53,786 bases of DNA from Desulfobacterales bacterium (GTDB lineage: Bacteria > Desulfobacterota > Desulfobacteria > Desulfobacterales > JAQWFD01), in contig JAQWFD010000027.1 in the NCBI GenBank assembly GCA_028704555.1, positions 1 to 53,786 on the forward strand, written 5' to 3'. The notes beneath the pieces are model-generated. The model ran no database searches. It was not told where the DNA came from and worked only from the letters and a program-made list of their open reading frames with translations. The translations under genes and the position numbers were made by a program. This document shows, piece after piece, positions 35,095 to 44,043 of this stretch. Within the stretch, counting starts at the first letter, position 1, and every line of letters begins with the position of its first letter.

Positions 35095-36261
35095 TTAGAA
35101 GGCTCTGGCCATCAGCGGAATGGCCACGAAAGTCCCCAGTGAGCTTCCCAGGTTGGTGAACACCACGACCAGAAGTACCCGGGTCACCTTGTTTTTCCAG
35201 AATCCCCGGATAGAGAGAATGTCAGTGGGGAGATTTTCAAAATCCACCACCCTGGGTTTCCGTGAAAATGCCTCCACGAGCCCCGATACCCAGCCGGCGG
35301 CGATCATGGGGTTTAACGATGTGAGGGGTGCTGCAATAATGGACGACAGGATCGTCAGCGGGTGCGCCATGGCAAGGGTTGCCCCGATGCCGGCCAGAAT
35401 GCCGTTTGCCAGAATCCACCAGGTGATCATGTGAGTGCCCGCGGCGGCGCCGCCCGAAAAAAAACCGAAGGCCATCATGAGCAGGATGGCAAGGGGGATC
35501 ATCCATTTAAGATACCCTGAAGCCCTGCTTTTCGGGGGGAGATCATTTAACGGTGCGATATCGATGTCATGATTCAGATAGGTTTTGATGCCCGGCACAT
35601 GGCCGGCGCCCACGACAGCGACAATTTTATTGCCCGGCGCCGTACGGATTCGTTGCGACAGATATTGATCCCGTTCATCGATGAGGATGGTCCTGAGCAC
35701 CGGCAGTGTTTTTTCCACCTCGGACAGAATCGTCTCGAGCATGTCCTGCTGCTTCATTTTTTCGATATCTGCCTCGCTGATATCCTCCATCTGCCCGAAC
35801 GACATGACCAGTTGAAACAGCATCTTGATCTTTTCCCACAAACTCATCAGCCGCCAGACCCTGGAGAGGGTTACGTGAATATTCCGGTCGGCCAGGTGAA
35901 TACGGGCACCGGTTTCTTCAGCCGATTCGATGGCGGTGATCATCTCCTGGCCGGGTTTGACATCGAGTTTGTCCGCAATTCGTTTCTGAAAGGCTGACAG
36001 CAGCAGGTTGGACAGGAGCAGAAAGGCTTTCTTTTCCTTGATGACCTTGATGATGTCCATATTTTGCCATCGGTCTTTCTGGCGGATGGCATCATACCGC
36101 GCCTGGCACAGTTCAATACAGACGGTATCCGGCCGCTCCTCCTCGATCACCGCGCGGACCAGCCGCGCGCTTTCAGCGGAAACGTGCGCGGTTCCCACCA
36201 GGATGATTTCTTTATTTTCTATCTGGATACGATGGATATCGTTGCTTTCAATGAGTTGCAT
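35095..36261 (-). CDS. TraB-family membrane protein
   Basis: This 388-residue protein has an N-terminal TraB/PrgY domain with the conserved GTAHVSAES motif near residue 23, an ERD motif, and GAGHVPGIKTYL near residue 220. About four C-terminal hydrophobic segments follow (about 248-388). Characterised relatives include the enterococcal pheromone-shutdown protein TraB and metal-dependent TIKI-like proteases. The two His-containing GxxH motifs suggest a metal-dependent hydrolase, but the bacterial role here is unknown. It converges with purN. Confidence 0.8.
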   Translation of the reverse strand: MQLIESNDIHRIQIENKEIILVGTAHVSAESARLVRAVIEEERPDTVCIELCQARYDAIRQKDRWQNMDIIKVIKEKKAFLLLSNLLLSAFQKRIADKLDVKPGQEMITAIESAEETGARIHLADRNIHVTLSRVWRLMSLWEKIKMLFQLVMSFGQMEDISEADIEKMKQQDMLETILSEVEKTLPVLRTILIDERDQYLSQRIRTAPGNKIVAVVGAGHVPGIKTYLNHDIDIAPLNDLPPKSRASGYLKWMIPLAILLMMAFGFFSGGAAAGTHMITWWILANGILAGIGATLAMAHPLTILSSIIAAPLTSLNPMIAAGWVSGLVEAFSRKPRVVDFENLPTDILSIRGFWKNKVTRVLLVVVFTNLGSSLGTFVAIPLMARAF

Positions 36262-36398
36262 AAAATATCGCTTTCTGTTTCAGTGTATCGATAAGAGCAG
36301 TGTGCTGTAACTGGCAAAATTTTATTCCTAGAAACAATATGTTCATATATTACGACATTTTCCGGGCGATGCAACCTGTTTGTCACTTAAATGATGAA

Positions 36399-36511
36399 GG
36401 ACTCAGTGCTGAGGACTGAGGTTGGAGAAAGTAGGGTGTAAGCAGCAGGCAGCGTGAAAAAAGTTGATAGCTGATAGACAGAAGTCGGTGATCAGATGCC
36501 GGAAGTCTGAT
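36399..36511. repeat. Degenerate heptad-period repeat tract 1
   Basis: Eight heptads run from GGACTCA and GTGCTGA to AGCAGCA and GGCAGCG (36399-36454). After an 8-base break come GTTGATA, GCTGATA, GACAGAA and four more (36463-36511). The heptads share composition and end bases rather than exact sequence. Confidence 0.6.
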
Positions 36512-36531
36512 TTCAACTATCGGGTTTTATA

Positions 36532-36558
36532 AAATTTTCACGCAAAGCGTAAAAAAAT
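36532..36558. repeat. TTTCACGCAAAG motif, copy 1
   Basis: The 27 bases are AT-rich around TTTTCACGCAAAGCGTAAA, flanked by T- and A-runs. A close relative lies just upstream of the Omp85 gene at 41109-41138, so the two copies flank tamB. Confidence 0.5.
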
Positions 36559-36569
36559 ACTGATGGTTA

Positions 36570-36665
36570 AAAACAGTTGATACGCCTTGAAGACGAACAA
36601 GGTACGCGAGCTTGTGAGACTTTGAAATCCCGTGTAATATTCAGAATATTTTTTGCCGGGGCCCT
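36570..36665 (-). repeat. Dispersed intergenic repeat, copy D
   Basis: This copy is on the minus strand, with core 36579-36598 identical to copy A over all 20 bases. Its far side (AGTCTCACAAGCTCGCGTACC, then CGGGATTTC and GGGCCCCGGCAAAAAA) combines features of copies A and B. Confidence 0.65.
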
Positions 36666-36858
36666 TATACAGAGACAGCGTTTGACAAATGGTGTGCATT
36701 TTAAGAAGTTGAATATGAGGAAAATTAAATGAACTTTGCGCCCTTCAGGCGGGCTTGTTTGAACCGATCAGGGAGTGTCTTTTCTGCACGCTGGCGCTGT
36801 TGTGTGAGAATCTTATTGAAAAGTATGCTGAAAAGTACCACCTGCAACGGATGTGGTT

Positions 36859-39800
36859 ATGAAACGATATGTTAAAACGCTGATCATCGTCATGGGGGCA
36901 GGCACTGCCCTGCTGATCGCCGCTGTCACGGGTCTGCTGTTTTATCTGCAGACGGATCATGGCGGGCAATTTGTTCAAAACGCCGTCAACCAGCGAATTG
37001 ACGGCACCCTTTCATGGGACGGCCTGGAAATTTTCCTTTTTGAGGGCCGTGTGGAACTCAAACGGCTTCAGGTCCAGGATGCGGCGCATCATCCGGTGGC
37101 GGGCTTTGACCGGCTGGCGGTCGATATCTCATGGCGGTCGCTGATATCCGGCATCGTCGATATTGAAGCGCTTTTAATCGAAGGCCTCCGGGCGGATCTG
37201 ACAGCCGATTCCCGGGGAGAGATTAATCTGATGCGGATTTTCGGGCCTCCGACGCCAGAGGTATCAGACGCACCAGATCAAAAGGGAGGTGCGATACCGG
37301 TAAATGTGGTGATCCGGTCGCTCAAGGTGCTGAACGCTTCGGCAGGATTTGAAATGCCGGACAAAGGCTTTAAGGCAACGGTGGGTGATGTCGACCTGAT
37401 CCTGACCGGCGCGGACCTGAAAAAGCGCACCGGGCGGCTATCCCTCACGGTTTCAGATGCGGGAATCATCAGCCCTGAGTTTAATACCCGGATCCGCCGG
37501 TTGCACACAGAGGCCGTATTGAATGACGGCCGCATCGATCCGTTTGTGTGCCGCCTGGAAACAGGTGCGTCAGCCGTTGCCGTCGACGGAAGTCTTCAGG
37601 ATGTATTTGGCAGACCGGTTGCGGATCTGAAATTGGAATCAACCGTATTTTTACCGGAGATTCAACAGAGCCTGCGGTTAAACCAGATCCTTTCTGGCCA
37701 GGTGACGGCCCGTGGCACAGTAAGGGGGATTGTTGACAATCCTGATGCGGACCTTGCACTGGATTACGGGGGCGGGGTGCTCGGCGGATATCCGGTTGAC
37801 CGCATCCTTCTGAAACTGGTCTTGAAAGACCGGATAGTCGACCTGAACCGGCTGGCCGTGAAAGCGGCGGGCGGTCTGTTAACGGCCAGCGGCATGGCTG
37901 ATCTGAAGCAGGTGCTTGAGGGCGGCTTTTTAACAACAAAGCCCAATCCGGATGCCATCAGCTACCGGCTGGCAGTTCAGTCCCGGGATATCGATCTTGG
38001 CCAGCTGTTGCCATCGGGCCGCCGGGTGTCCGGAATTATCCGGACCGATCTTGATCTGACAGGCAGCGGCATATCCTCTGCGGTGCGATCACTGAACGCA
38101 TCCCTTGTCTTGGCCGCAAAAGGCCTGGCAGCTGATCCGGCTGCAGCTCCGGTGGATGTGAATCTCCACTCCCGGTTCTATCTGGAAGGCCAGCAAGCCG
38201 GAATCCGCCAGCTGACCGTCACATCCGACGGCATTGATATGTCCGCCGGTGGCCGGTATGATCTTTCTTCTGATGCGATCGAGGCCAATATCGATCTGAC
38301 TGCCTCCGATCTTTTTCCGCTGTTCTCTGGCCTGAATTTTGAACAGCCCCACGGACGCCTCGCGCTTCAGGCCCGGCTCTCCGGTACGGTCAAACATCCG
38401 GTTATGGATGCCGATCTTCAGGCAAAACAGATCGGGATGCAGGATATTACCATCGGCGATGTCAGCCTAAAGGCATCCCTGAATGCATCCGGCCTGTTGA
38501 ACATCTCCCGGTTTGAAGTGGAAAATCAGGGCGCTGTAGCGAGTGGAAGCGCAACGGTCCGGATGTTTCAGCAGCCGTTTGCCCTCGATCCGGATCTTCC
38601 GGTCAGTCTTTCGCTCTCGTTTCAACAGCTGGATCTGGGAAAATTCGTTGCCGGAAAGATGGCCTCCGGCGTCATCGATGGCCATTTGTCTGCGGAAGGA
38701 AATATCCGTTCTCTGATTGCAACGGCCGCTGTAACGGGAAAAGACGTATTCGTCAGACCGGTTCGGGTGGGGGATCTGACCGCCGGTCTCCGGTTCTCGG
38801 AAGGCCGGGTCATAGTGGACCGGCTCTCGGTTCATAACCGGAGGTCGCAGCTTGAGATGTCCGGTTTTGCGCAGATCCTTGAGCCCCCCGGCATAAAACT
38901 GATCGAAGATTCTGAATTTGGGTGCGATATCCAATCTGAGGGGATCTATCTGGAGGATTTTTCAGACCGGATACAGGGAAGAGCCGAGATTGATGCCCGG
39001 ATGGAAGGGACGATCAAACACCCCCGGGGCCGGTTGAATCTGCGGGGAACCGATCTGGATCTGGCGGTTCAAAAACTCAAAGAAGTTACGCTGGTATCCG
39101 AATTTGACGGAGAGAAGATTTATTTTAGTCCGCTTCGGGTGACGGTTGCCCCGAAAGAAACCATTGTGGCAACCGGATGGGCGTCAACAGACAAAACCTT
39201 TCAGGTGGCGATGTCCTCTGAAGGCGTCAGTCTGGCGAATATCGACCGGGTTCAGCAAACAAATAGGGCGCAGGGACAGGTCGCTTTCAATATTGCCGGA
39301 AAAGGCTCTCTGGAAGATCCGGACATCCGGGGAGAAATTACGGCATCAGACCTTCAGATTATGGAAAAATCCGTTCAGGACATCACCGTCCATCTCGAAG
39401 TCAAAGACCAGCTGGCCCGGATACAGAGCCGCCTGGATTTTGATGTAACAGCCGAATATCATCTGAAGAAACGGGATTTTTCCGCATTACTTCGGTTTGA
39501 CGACACTGACCTTTCCCCGTTGTTTGCGCTCCTGGGCATGGCCGATGCGGGCGGTCATCTGACCGGTGATATCAGCGCGGCAGGAAATCTGGATGCAGTG
39601 GAGCAGGTTCAGGGAAGCGTGAATGTGGACCGGCTCGGCCTGGTGTTCAGGGAAAAACCGGTGCTTCAGACTCAGAATCTGAAAATGGTGCTGAAGGATC
39701 AGCGTCTGCAGATTTTCCCTTCGCGATGGATGCTCGCGGCCGATGGTCAGATCGATATCAGCGGGACGGGCTCCCTTGACGGACCTCTGGACGTTAAAGT

Positions 39801-41067
39801 CCAGGGCGTGGTTCCGATGCGGGCAGTCGGTATGATTAGCGAGGACTTTTCGGATGCGTCCGGTCAGATCCGTGTGTCCGGCGGTATCGGAGGCACTTTA
39901 AAAGAACCCGATATCCGGATGGATATGAACATGGAAGGTGTCGGCCTGACGCTTCCGGTTCTGATGCAGAACCTGCATGATGTTAACGGCCGGGTTCAGG
40001 TTACCCCGCAGGCGATTTTTCTGGAACGGATACAGGGGCGGCTGGATGACGGCCGGTTTAATGTTTCAGGCAAGATGGATCTGGACACGTTCAGGCCTTC
40101 GTCCATATCAGTTGAGGTCAATGCCCAATCGCTGCCTGTCCGGATTCCGGATACGCTCGATATGACGCTCAATGCCGCTTTAAAACTGACCGGGACCCCT
40201 GAACGCTCGGCGCTTCAGGGGCAGGTTGTGATTCTGGACGGCACTTATTACAAGGACGTGAACCTGAGTTTTCTCCGGATAGTGGAAGATAAAAAACGGA
40301 GAGAGACCGTGCCTTCAACGGACATGACCCAGCCGTTTTTAAAACACATGGCGCTGGATATCTTGCTGCAGCGTCGAAATCCGTTTGTGGTGGACAATAA
40401 CCTGGCGCAGCTGAATATACTGCCGGATTTTAAAATTGCCGGCACACTCAATCAGCCCGTGATGACCGGCCGGGCAGAAGTTGAGTCCGGCACGATTCAA
40501 TATCGGAAAAAAACATTTACCGTCAACAAAGGGGTGGTGGATTTCATCAATCCCTACCGGATCGAACCGCAGCTGGATATCAGCAGCAAGGCCCAGATTC
40601 GCGGCTGGGCGATCACCCTGGATATCTCCGGAACACCGGATGCGCTCAAATTCAAGTTGAGCAGTGTGCCTGAAGAACAGGATGCCGACCTCCTGTCGCT
40701 TCTGTTGTTCGGGAAAACCACTGCGGAACTGATAGAAAACGAGGGGGGCACGAAACGTCCGGCCGCCCAGATGCTGGCCGAGTTGATCGGGTCCACATTT
40801 GGCGAAGACATCAAAAAGACGACGGGCCTGGATATCTTCGAGGTGGACACGCAGGGACAGGATGATACGGATCGCATCAAAGTGACCGTGGGCAAAGCGC
40901 TTTCCGAGCGCATGACCGTAAAGTATGAGACCGAATCCAAAAGCGGGGAAATGCTGCAGCGGGCGATTGCCGAATACAAACTGATGGAAAATATTCTGCT
41001 CAGCGGATTTCAGGACAGCAAGGGTTTTTTCGGTGGAGAATTCAAGTTCCGGCTGGAATTCCGGTGA
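36859..41067 (+). CDS. tamB: TamB-like (DUF490) translocation/assembly protein
   Basis: This protein of about 1402 residues has one N-terminal membrane anchor (residues ~7-30, TLIIVMGAGTALLIAAVTG) and then a very long series of beta-rich repeats. It ends in a TamB C-terminal domain (DISGTPDALKFKLSSVPEEQ onward, finishing FKFRLEF). Length and layout match TamB, an inner-membrane-anchored bridge across the periplasm that supports outer-membrane protein or lipid transport. The ATG at 36859 is used; the ribosome site is weak (GGATG). It is followed after 84 bp by an Omp85 gene, the expected partner. Confidence 0.88.
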   Translation: MKRYVKTLIIVMGAGTALLIAAVTGLLFYLQTDHGGQFVQNAVNQRIDGTLSWDGLEIFLFEGRVELKRLQVQDAAHHPVAGFDRLAVDISWRSLISGIVDIEALLIEGLRADLTADSRGEINLMRIFGPPTPEVSDAPDQKGGAIPVNVVIRSLKVLNASAGFEMPDKGFKATVGDVDLILTGADLKKRTGRLSLTVSDAGIISPEFNTRIRRLHTEAVLNDGRIDPFVCRLETGASAVAVDGSLQDVFGRPVADLKLESTVFLPEIQQSLRLNQILSGQVTARGTVRGIVDNPDADLALDYGGGVLGGYPVDRILLKLVLKDRIVDLNRLAVKAAGGLLTASGMADLKQVLEGGFLTTKPNPDAISYRLAVQSRDIDLGQLLPSGRRVSGIIRTDLDLTGSGISSAVRSLNASLVLAAKGLAADPAAAPVDVNLHSRFYLEGQQAGIRQLTVTSDGIDMSAGGRYDLSSDAIEANIDLTASDLFPLFSGLNFEQPHGRLALQARLSGTVKHPVMDADLQAKQIGMQDITIGDVSLKASLNASGLLNISRFEVENQGAVASGSATVRMFQQPFALDPDLPVSLSLSFQQLDLGKFVAGKMASGVIDGHLSAEGNIRSLIATAAVTGKDVFVRPVRVGDLTAGLRFSEGRVIVDRLSVHNRRSQLEMSGFAQILEPPGIKLIEDSEFGCDIQSEGIYLEDFSDRIQGRAEIDARMEGTIKHPRGRLNLRGTDLDLAVQKLKEVTLVSEFDGEKIYFSPLRVTVAPKETIVATGWASTDKTFQVAMSSEGVSLANIDRVQQTNRAQGQVAFNIAGKGSLEDPDIRGEITASDLQIMEKSVQDITVHLEVKDQLARIQSRLDFDVTAEYHLKKRDFSALLRFDDTDLSPLFALLGMADAGGHLTGDISAAGNLDAVEQVQGSVNVDRLGLVFREKPVLQTQNLKMVLKDQRLQIFPSRWMLAADGQIDISGTGSLDGPLDVKVQGVVPMRAVGMISEDFSDASGQIRVSGGIGGTLKEPDIRMDMNMEGVGLTLPVLMQNLHDVNGRVQVTPQAIFLERIQGRLDDGRFNVSGKMDLDTFRPSSISVEVNAQSLPVRIPDTLDMTLNAALKLTGTPERSALQGQVVILDGTYYKDVNLSFLRIVEDKKRRETVPSTDMTQPFLKHMALDILLQRRNPFVVDNNLAQLNILPDFKIAGTLNQPVMTGRAEVESGTIQYRKKTFTVNKGVVDFINPYRIEPQLDISSKAQIRGWAITLDISGTPDALKFKLSSVPEEQDADLLSLLLFGKTTAELIENEGGTKRPAAQMLAELIGSTFGEDIKKTTGLDIFEVDTQGQDDTDRIKVTVGKALSERMTVKYETESKSGEMLQRAIAEYKLMENILLSGFQDSKGFFGGEFKFRLEFR

Positions 41068-41108
41068 TGCGGGAGTCAGGGAAAAGAGGCTCAAATCCTG
41101 AATTAAAA

Positions 41109-41138
41109 AAATTTCACGCAAAGGCGCAAAAAAAAATT
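41109..41138. repeat. TTTCACGCAAAG motif, copy 2
   Basis: ATTTCACGCAAAGGCGCAAA is flanked by A-runs in the short gap between tamB and the Omp85 gene. It is related to 36532-36558. Confidence 0.5.
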
Positions 41139-41151
41139 GTGAAAGGAATCC

Positions 41152-43983
41152 GTGTTGCGCGGTATTTGTCAACTTATTTATAAACTGAGAATTCCGGTAG
41201 CCGTCGTTTTGTTATGGGGGCTGTCAGTGGCCCCGTATGCCATGGCCGGGCCTGCTGACAGCGCCGTCGAGGCGGTTTCTGCTCCAGTCGTTTCTCAAAT
41301 TGTTATTACGGTCGATGACAGCTGGGGGAAGGCCCGGGAGCTGACACAGATGGCCTCCGAACTGATGGTGATCCGGAAAGGGGAGCCGTTTTCCACCGAA
41401 CGGATGGAGCAGTCCATCGCAGCGTTGAAGCTGTGCCGCCGGTTTCAGCAGATCGATGTGGATTCCAGGGACGAAAACGGGCAGATGGTGCTGACCGTCC
41501 ACCTCAAACCGTTTCAATACATAAAGGATGTCCGGATTCACGGCAAATACCCGCTGTTTGAAAAGCAGATCCTCAATGCCATGACAATATATGCCGGTGA
41601 TGTGTATGACCCGGATGAACTGAACCGGCCGGAAACTTTGATTGCGGAACTTTACCGGCGTCAGGGATTTATCGATCCGCAGATTCAGGTGAAGGCACAA
41701 CAGGACTCCCGGGATGGCCAGTATGAGGTGGACGTTTATATCTCTGGAAAAGATTATCTCAGCCTGGATTCAGTTCAATTTCAGGGGAATCAGACGTTTT
41801 CCGCCGGTCGTCTGAAAATGAAGATGAGTATCTGGCGAAGGGGGCTCAGACCCTGGAGTGCCGGTCGCTTTATAGAAGATCGTCTGGTCGCGGACGTGAA
41901 ACAGTTGATTCAGTTTTACCGGCAAAAGGGATATGCGGAGGTCCAGATCGAGTCCCGCGTCGAATCCGGGCCGGACAGCCATCAGATCCGGGTGCTGGTC
42001 ACCGTGAACGAAGGGCCTCTGTACCGGGTGAACTTCAGCGGAAACCGGCAGTTCTGGCCTCGGACGCTTAAAAAGGATCTGGTACTGTTTGATGAAGGGA
42101 ACCGAAATAATGCGGGCGTGCGGAAAAGCATCAGAAATATAAAGGAGAGGTATCAACGGGCCGGGTATCTGGATGTCCGTGTGACGCCTAAAGAAGAAGC
42201 CGTCAAAGAAAAGGGCCGGACCCTTCGAAGTGTGCGCTTTGATATTGAAGAGGGGCCGCGCAGTTTTGTCGGTACCATTCAAATTGAGGGAAATACAGCC
42301 ATTGACACCGAAAAAATACGCAAACAGATGCTTACCCGGCTGCCGGGAGTGTTTTCAAACGGCATATTTGATCCCCAGGTTCTGGGGGAGGATCTGGATG
42401 CGATCCGTTCGTTGTACCGAAGCAGCGGTTTTTCTGACGTGACGGTCGTCCCGACCCTTCAATGGACGGAAGACAGGACCCGGGTCGATATCGTGGTCAA
42501 CATCGATGAGCGCGTTCAGACCCGGATGTCCTCGGTCAGTATCACGGGGCTGACGGCCGTGCCTGAAGCTGATGCCTATGGTGTGATCAAACTGGTGAAG
42601 GGCGAACCGTTCCGATCCTACATGGTGAAAAGTGATGAAAACAGCTTGTCGGCGCTTGTGTCTGAACAGGGGTATCCGCATGTTGCCGTCAAAGGCCGGG
42701 TGTCGGTTACTGAAGACCGGCTGGCGGCACGGGTCGAGTATCAGGTGAATGAGGGACCTCGGGTGAACATGGGCCGTACCTGGTTCAGCGGTAACTTCCG
42801 CACGCAGGAGCGTATCCTGGAAAATGAAATTAAATTGAAGGACGGGGAGCCGTTTTCGCTCACCCGGATGCTGGACAGTCAGCGGGCTGTTCGCAATTTA
42901 AACTGCATGGATTCTGTCCGGTTTAAAGCCATCGGCCTCAAGGAAGGCGACGATACCGTCAACCTGGTTGCCCGGGTCGAAGAAAAAAAACCGTACTCGA
43001 TTGAATTCGGCGGCGGTTATCAGAGTGACAAGGGAATTTTTGCTCACGGCAGGGCCGCGGACCGGAACCTGTTTGGCAATAACCTGGATGCCTGGATCGG
43101 CGGTGAAACCAGTCAGACCGGGTACCGGTATGACCTGTCCGTATCAGAACCCAGGTTGTTCGGCACGCGGACATCCGCGGGGTTTTCCCTTTATTCGGAA
43201 CGAAGCGCCCCGTTTAATCTGGATTTTGAAACCCTGACCTATGGCGGGGCTCTGAATTTCGGGCGAGCATGGCCTCCCCATGTGAATACCGGCTTGAACT
43301 TCCGGTTTGAAGAGCGTGAGCAGAAACCGGATGAGTCCGCAGACGCCGCAGTCGATTCGGACAGTGATGAGCAGTATGAAAAACGTCAGGTGTTTACGGT
43401 AACCCCGTCCATCCGCTATGATTCCAGGGATTCATTTGTCCGGCCGAAAAAGGGGATCTATTCGTCCCTGTCGGTGGATGTGTCCAAGGGCATTGAAAGC
43501 GAGATCGATGATTTTACCCGGTCCCGGCTGGATATCCGGCTTTACTGGAGCCCATTTCAGCGGCTGACCTTTGCGTGGCTTAACCGGGGCGGATATATTG
43601 AACCGTTTGGCGGATCTGACCAGGTGCCGGACGATCAGCTTTTTTATCTGGGGGGCACTCAGGATGTTCGCGGGTTTAAGGAAAATATGCTTCGCGTTGA
43701 TTCGGAGGGAAGTTCGCTGGGCGGGCGGGTGTCAATCGCCGAAAGTCTGGAGGCCAGAATCGATCTGGGGAAAAATTTCGAATTTACCCTCTTTTGTGAT
43801 GCCGGAACGGTCAGTGACCAGTTCAGTGACATTACCGCCGAAACCATCCGCAGCTCCGTGGGCCTGGGATTGAGATACATCACCCCCATCGGTGCCATGG
43901 GCTTTCTCTACAGTGTTAAACTGGACCGTCAGGAAAATGAGAGCGCCGGCCGGCTTCATTTTTCGATCGGGTATACCTTTTAA
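41152..43983 (+). CDS. Omp85-family outer-membrane protein with seven POTRA domains
   Basis: This 943-residue protein starts at GTG (AAAGGAATCC upstream) with a signal peptide (VAVVLLWGLSVAPYAMAG). Seven POTRA-like units can be read before the barrel; their openings are near SQIVITVDD, KDVRIHGK, DSVQFQGN, RVNFSGNR, GTIQIEGN, SSVSITGL and GRTWFSGN. The 16-strand barrel follows, with the FYLGGTQDVRGF loop (the L6 VRGF/Y motif) and a terminal FSIGYTF. BamA normally has five POTRAs and TamA three. The neighbouring tamB suggests TamA-like work; whether it also serves as the cell's BamA cannot be told from this window. Confidence 0.88.
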   Translation: MLRGICQLIYKLRIPVAVVLLWGLSVAPYAMAGPADSAVEAVSAPVVSQIVITVDDSWGKARELTQMASELMVIRKGEPFSTERMEQSIAALKLCRRFQQIDVDSRDENGQMVLTVHLKPFQYIKDVRIHGKYPLFEKQILNAMTIYAGDVYDPDELNRPETLIAELYRRQGFIDPQIQVKAQQDSRDGQYEVDVYISGKDYLSLDSVQFQGNQTFSAGRLKMKMSIWRRGLRPWSAGRFIEDRLVADVKQLIQFYRQKGYAEVQIESRVESGPDSHQIRVLVTVNEGPLYRVNFSGNRQFWPRTLKKDLVLFDEGNRNNAGVRKSIRNIKERYQRAGYLDVRVTPKEEAVKEKGRTLRSVRFDIEEGPRSFVGTIQIEGNTAIDTEKIRKQMLTRLPGVFSNGIFDPQVLGEDLDAIRSLYRSSGFSDVTVVPTLQWTEDRTRVDIVVNIDERVQTRMSSVSITGLTAVPEADAYGVIKLVKGEPFRSYMVKSDENSLSALVSEQGYPHVAVKGRVSVTEDRLAARVEYQVNEGPRVNMGRTWFSGNFRTQERILENEIKLKDGEPFSLTRMLDSQRAVRNLNCMDSVRFKAIGLKEGDDTVNLVARVEEKKPYSIEFGGGYQSDKGIFAHGRAADRNLFGNNLDAWIGGETSQTGYRYDLSVSEPRLFGTRTSAGFSLYSERSAPFNLDFETLTYGGALNFGRAWPPHVNTGLNFRFEEREQKPDESADAAVDSDSDEQYEKRQVFTVTPSIRYDSRDSFVRPKKGIYSSLSVDVSKGIESEIDDFTRSRLDIRLYWSPFQRLTFAWLNRGGYIEPFGGSDQVPDDQLFYLGGTQDVRGFKENMLRVDSEGSSLGGRVSIAESLEARIDLGKNFEFTLFCDAGTVSDQFSDITAETIRSSVGLGLRYITPIGAMGFLYSVKLDRQENESAGRLHFSIGYTF

Positions 43984-44043
43984 GGGTGTGGGGTGTGGGG
44001 TGTGGGGAACTGACGACTCCCGACTCTTGACTCCCGACTCATC
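43984..44043. repeat. Heptad-period repeat tract 2
   Basis: Three exact GGGTGTG heptads (43984-44004) are followed by ACTCCCG, ACTCTTG, ACTCCCG, ACTCATC (44016-44043). The last heptad reaches into the hrpA stop codon. Confidence 0.7.

Larger units (their letters stand above)
36262..36858. other. 597-bp interval rich in repeats
   Basis: No gene is found. It holds two blocks of 7-bp-period repeats, a TTTCACGCAAAG motif and dispersed repeat copy D, and then AT-rich sequence leading to tamB. A promoter for tamB is not obvious. Confidence 0.6.
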
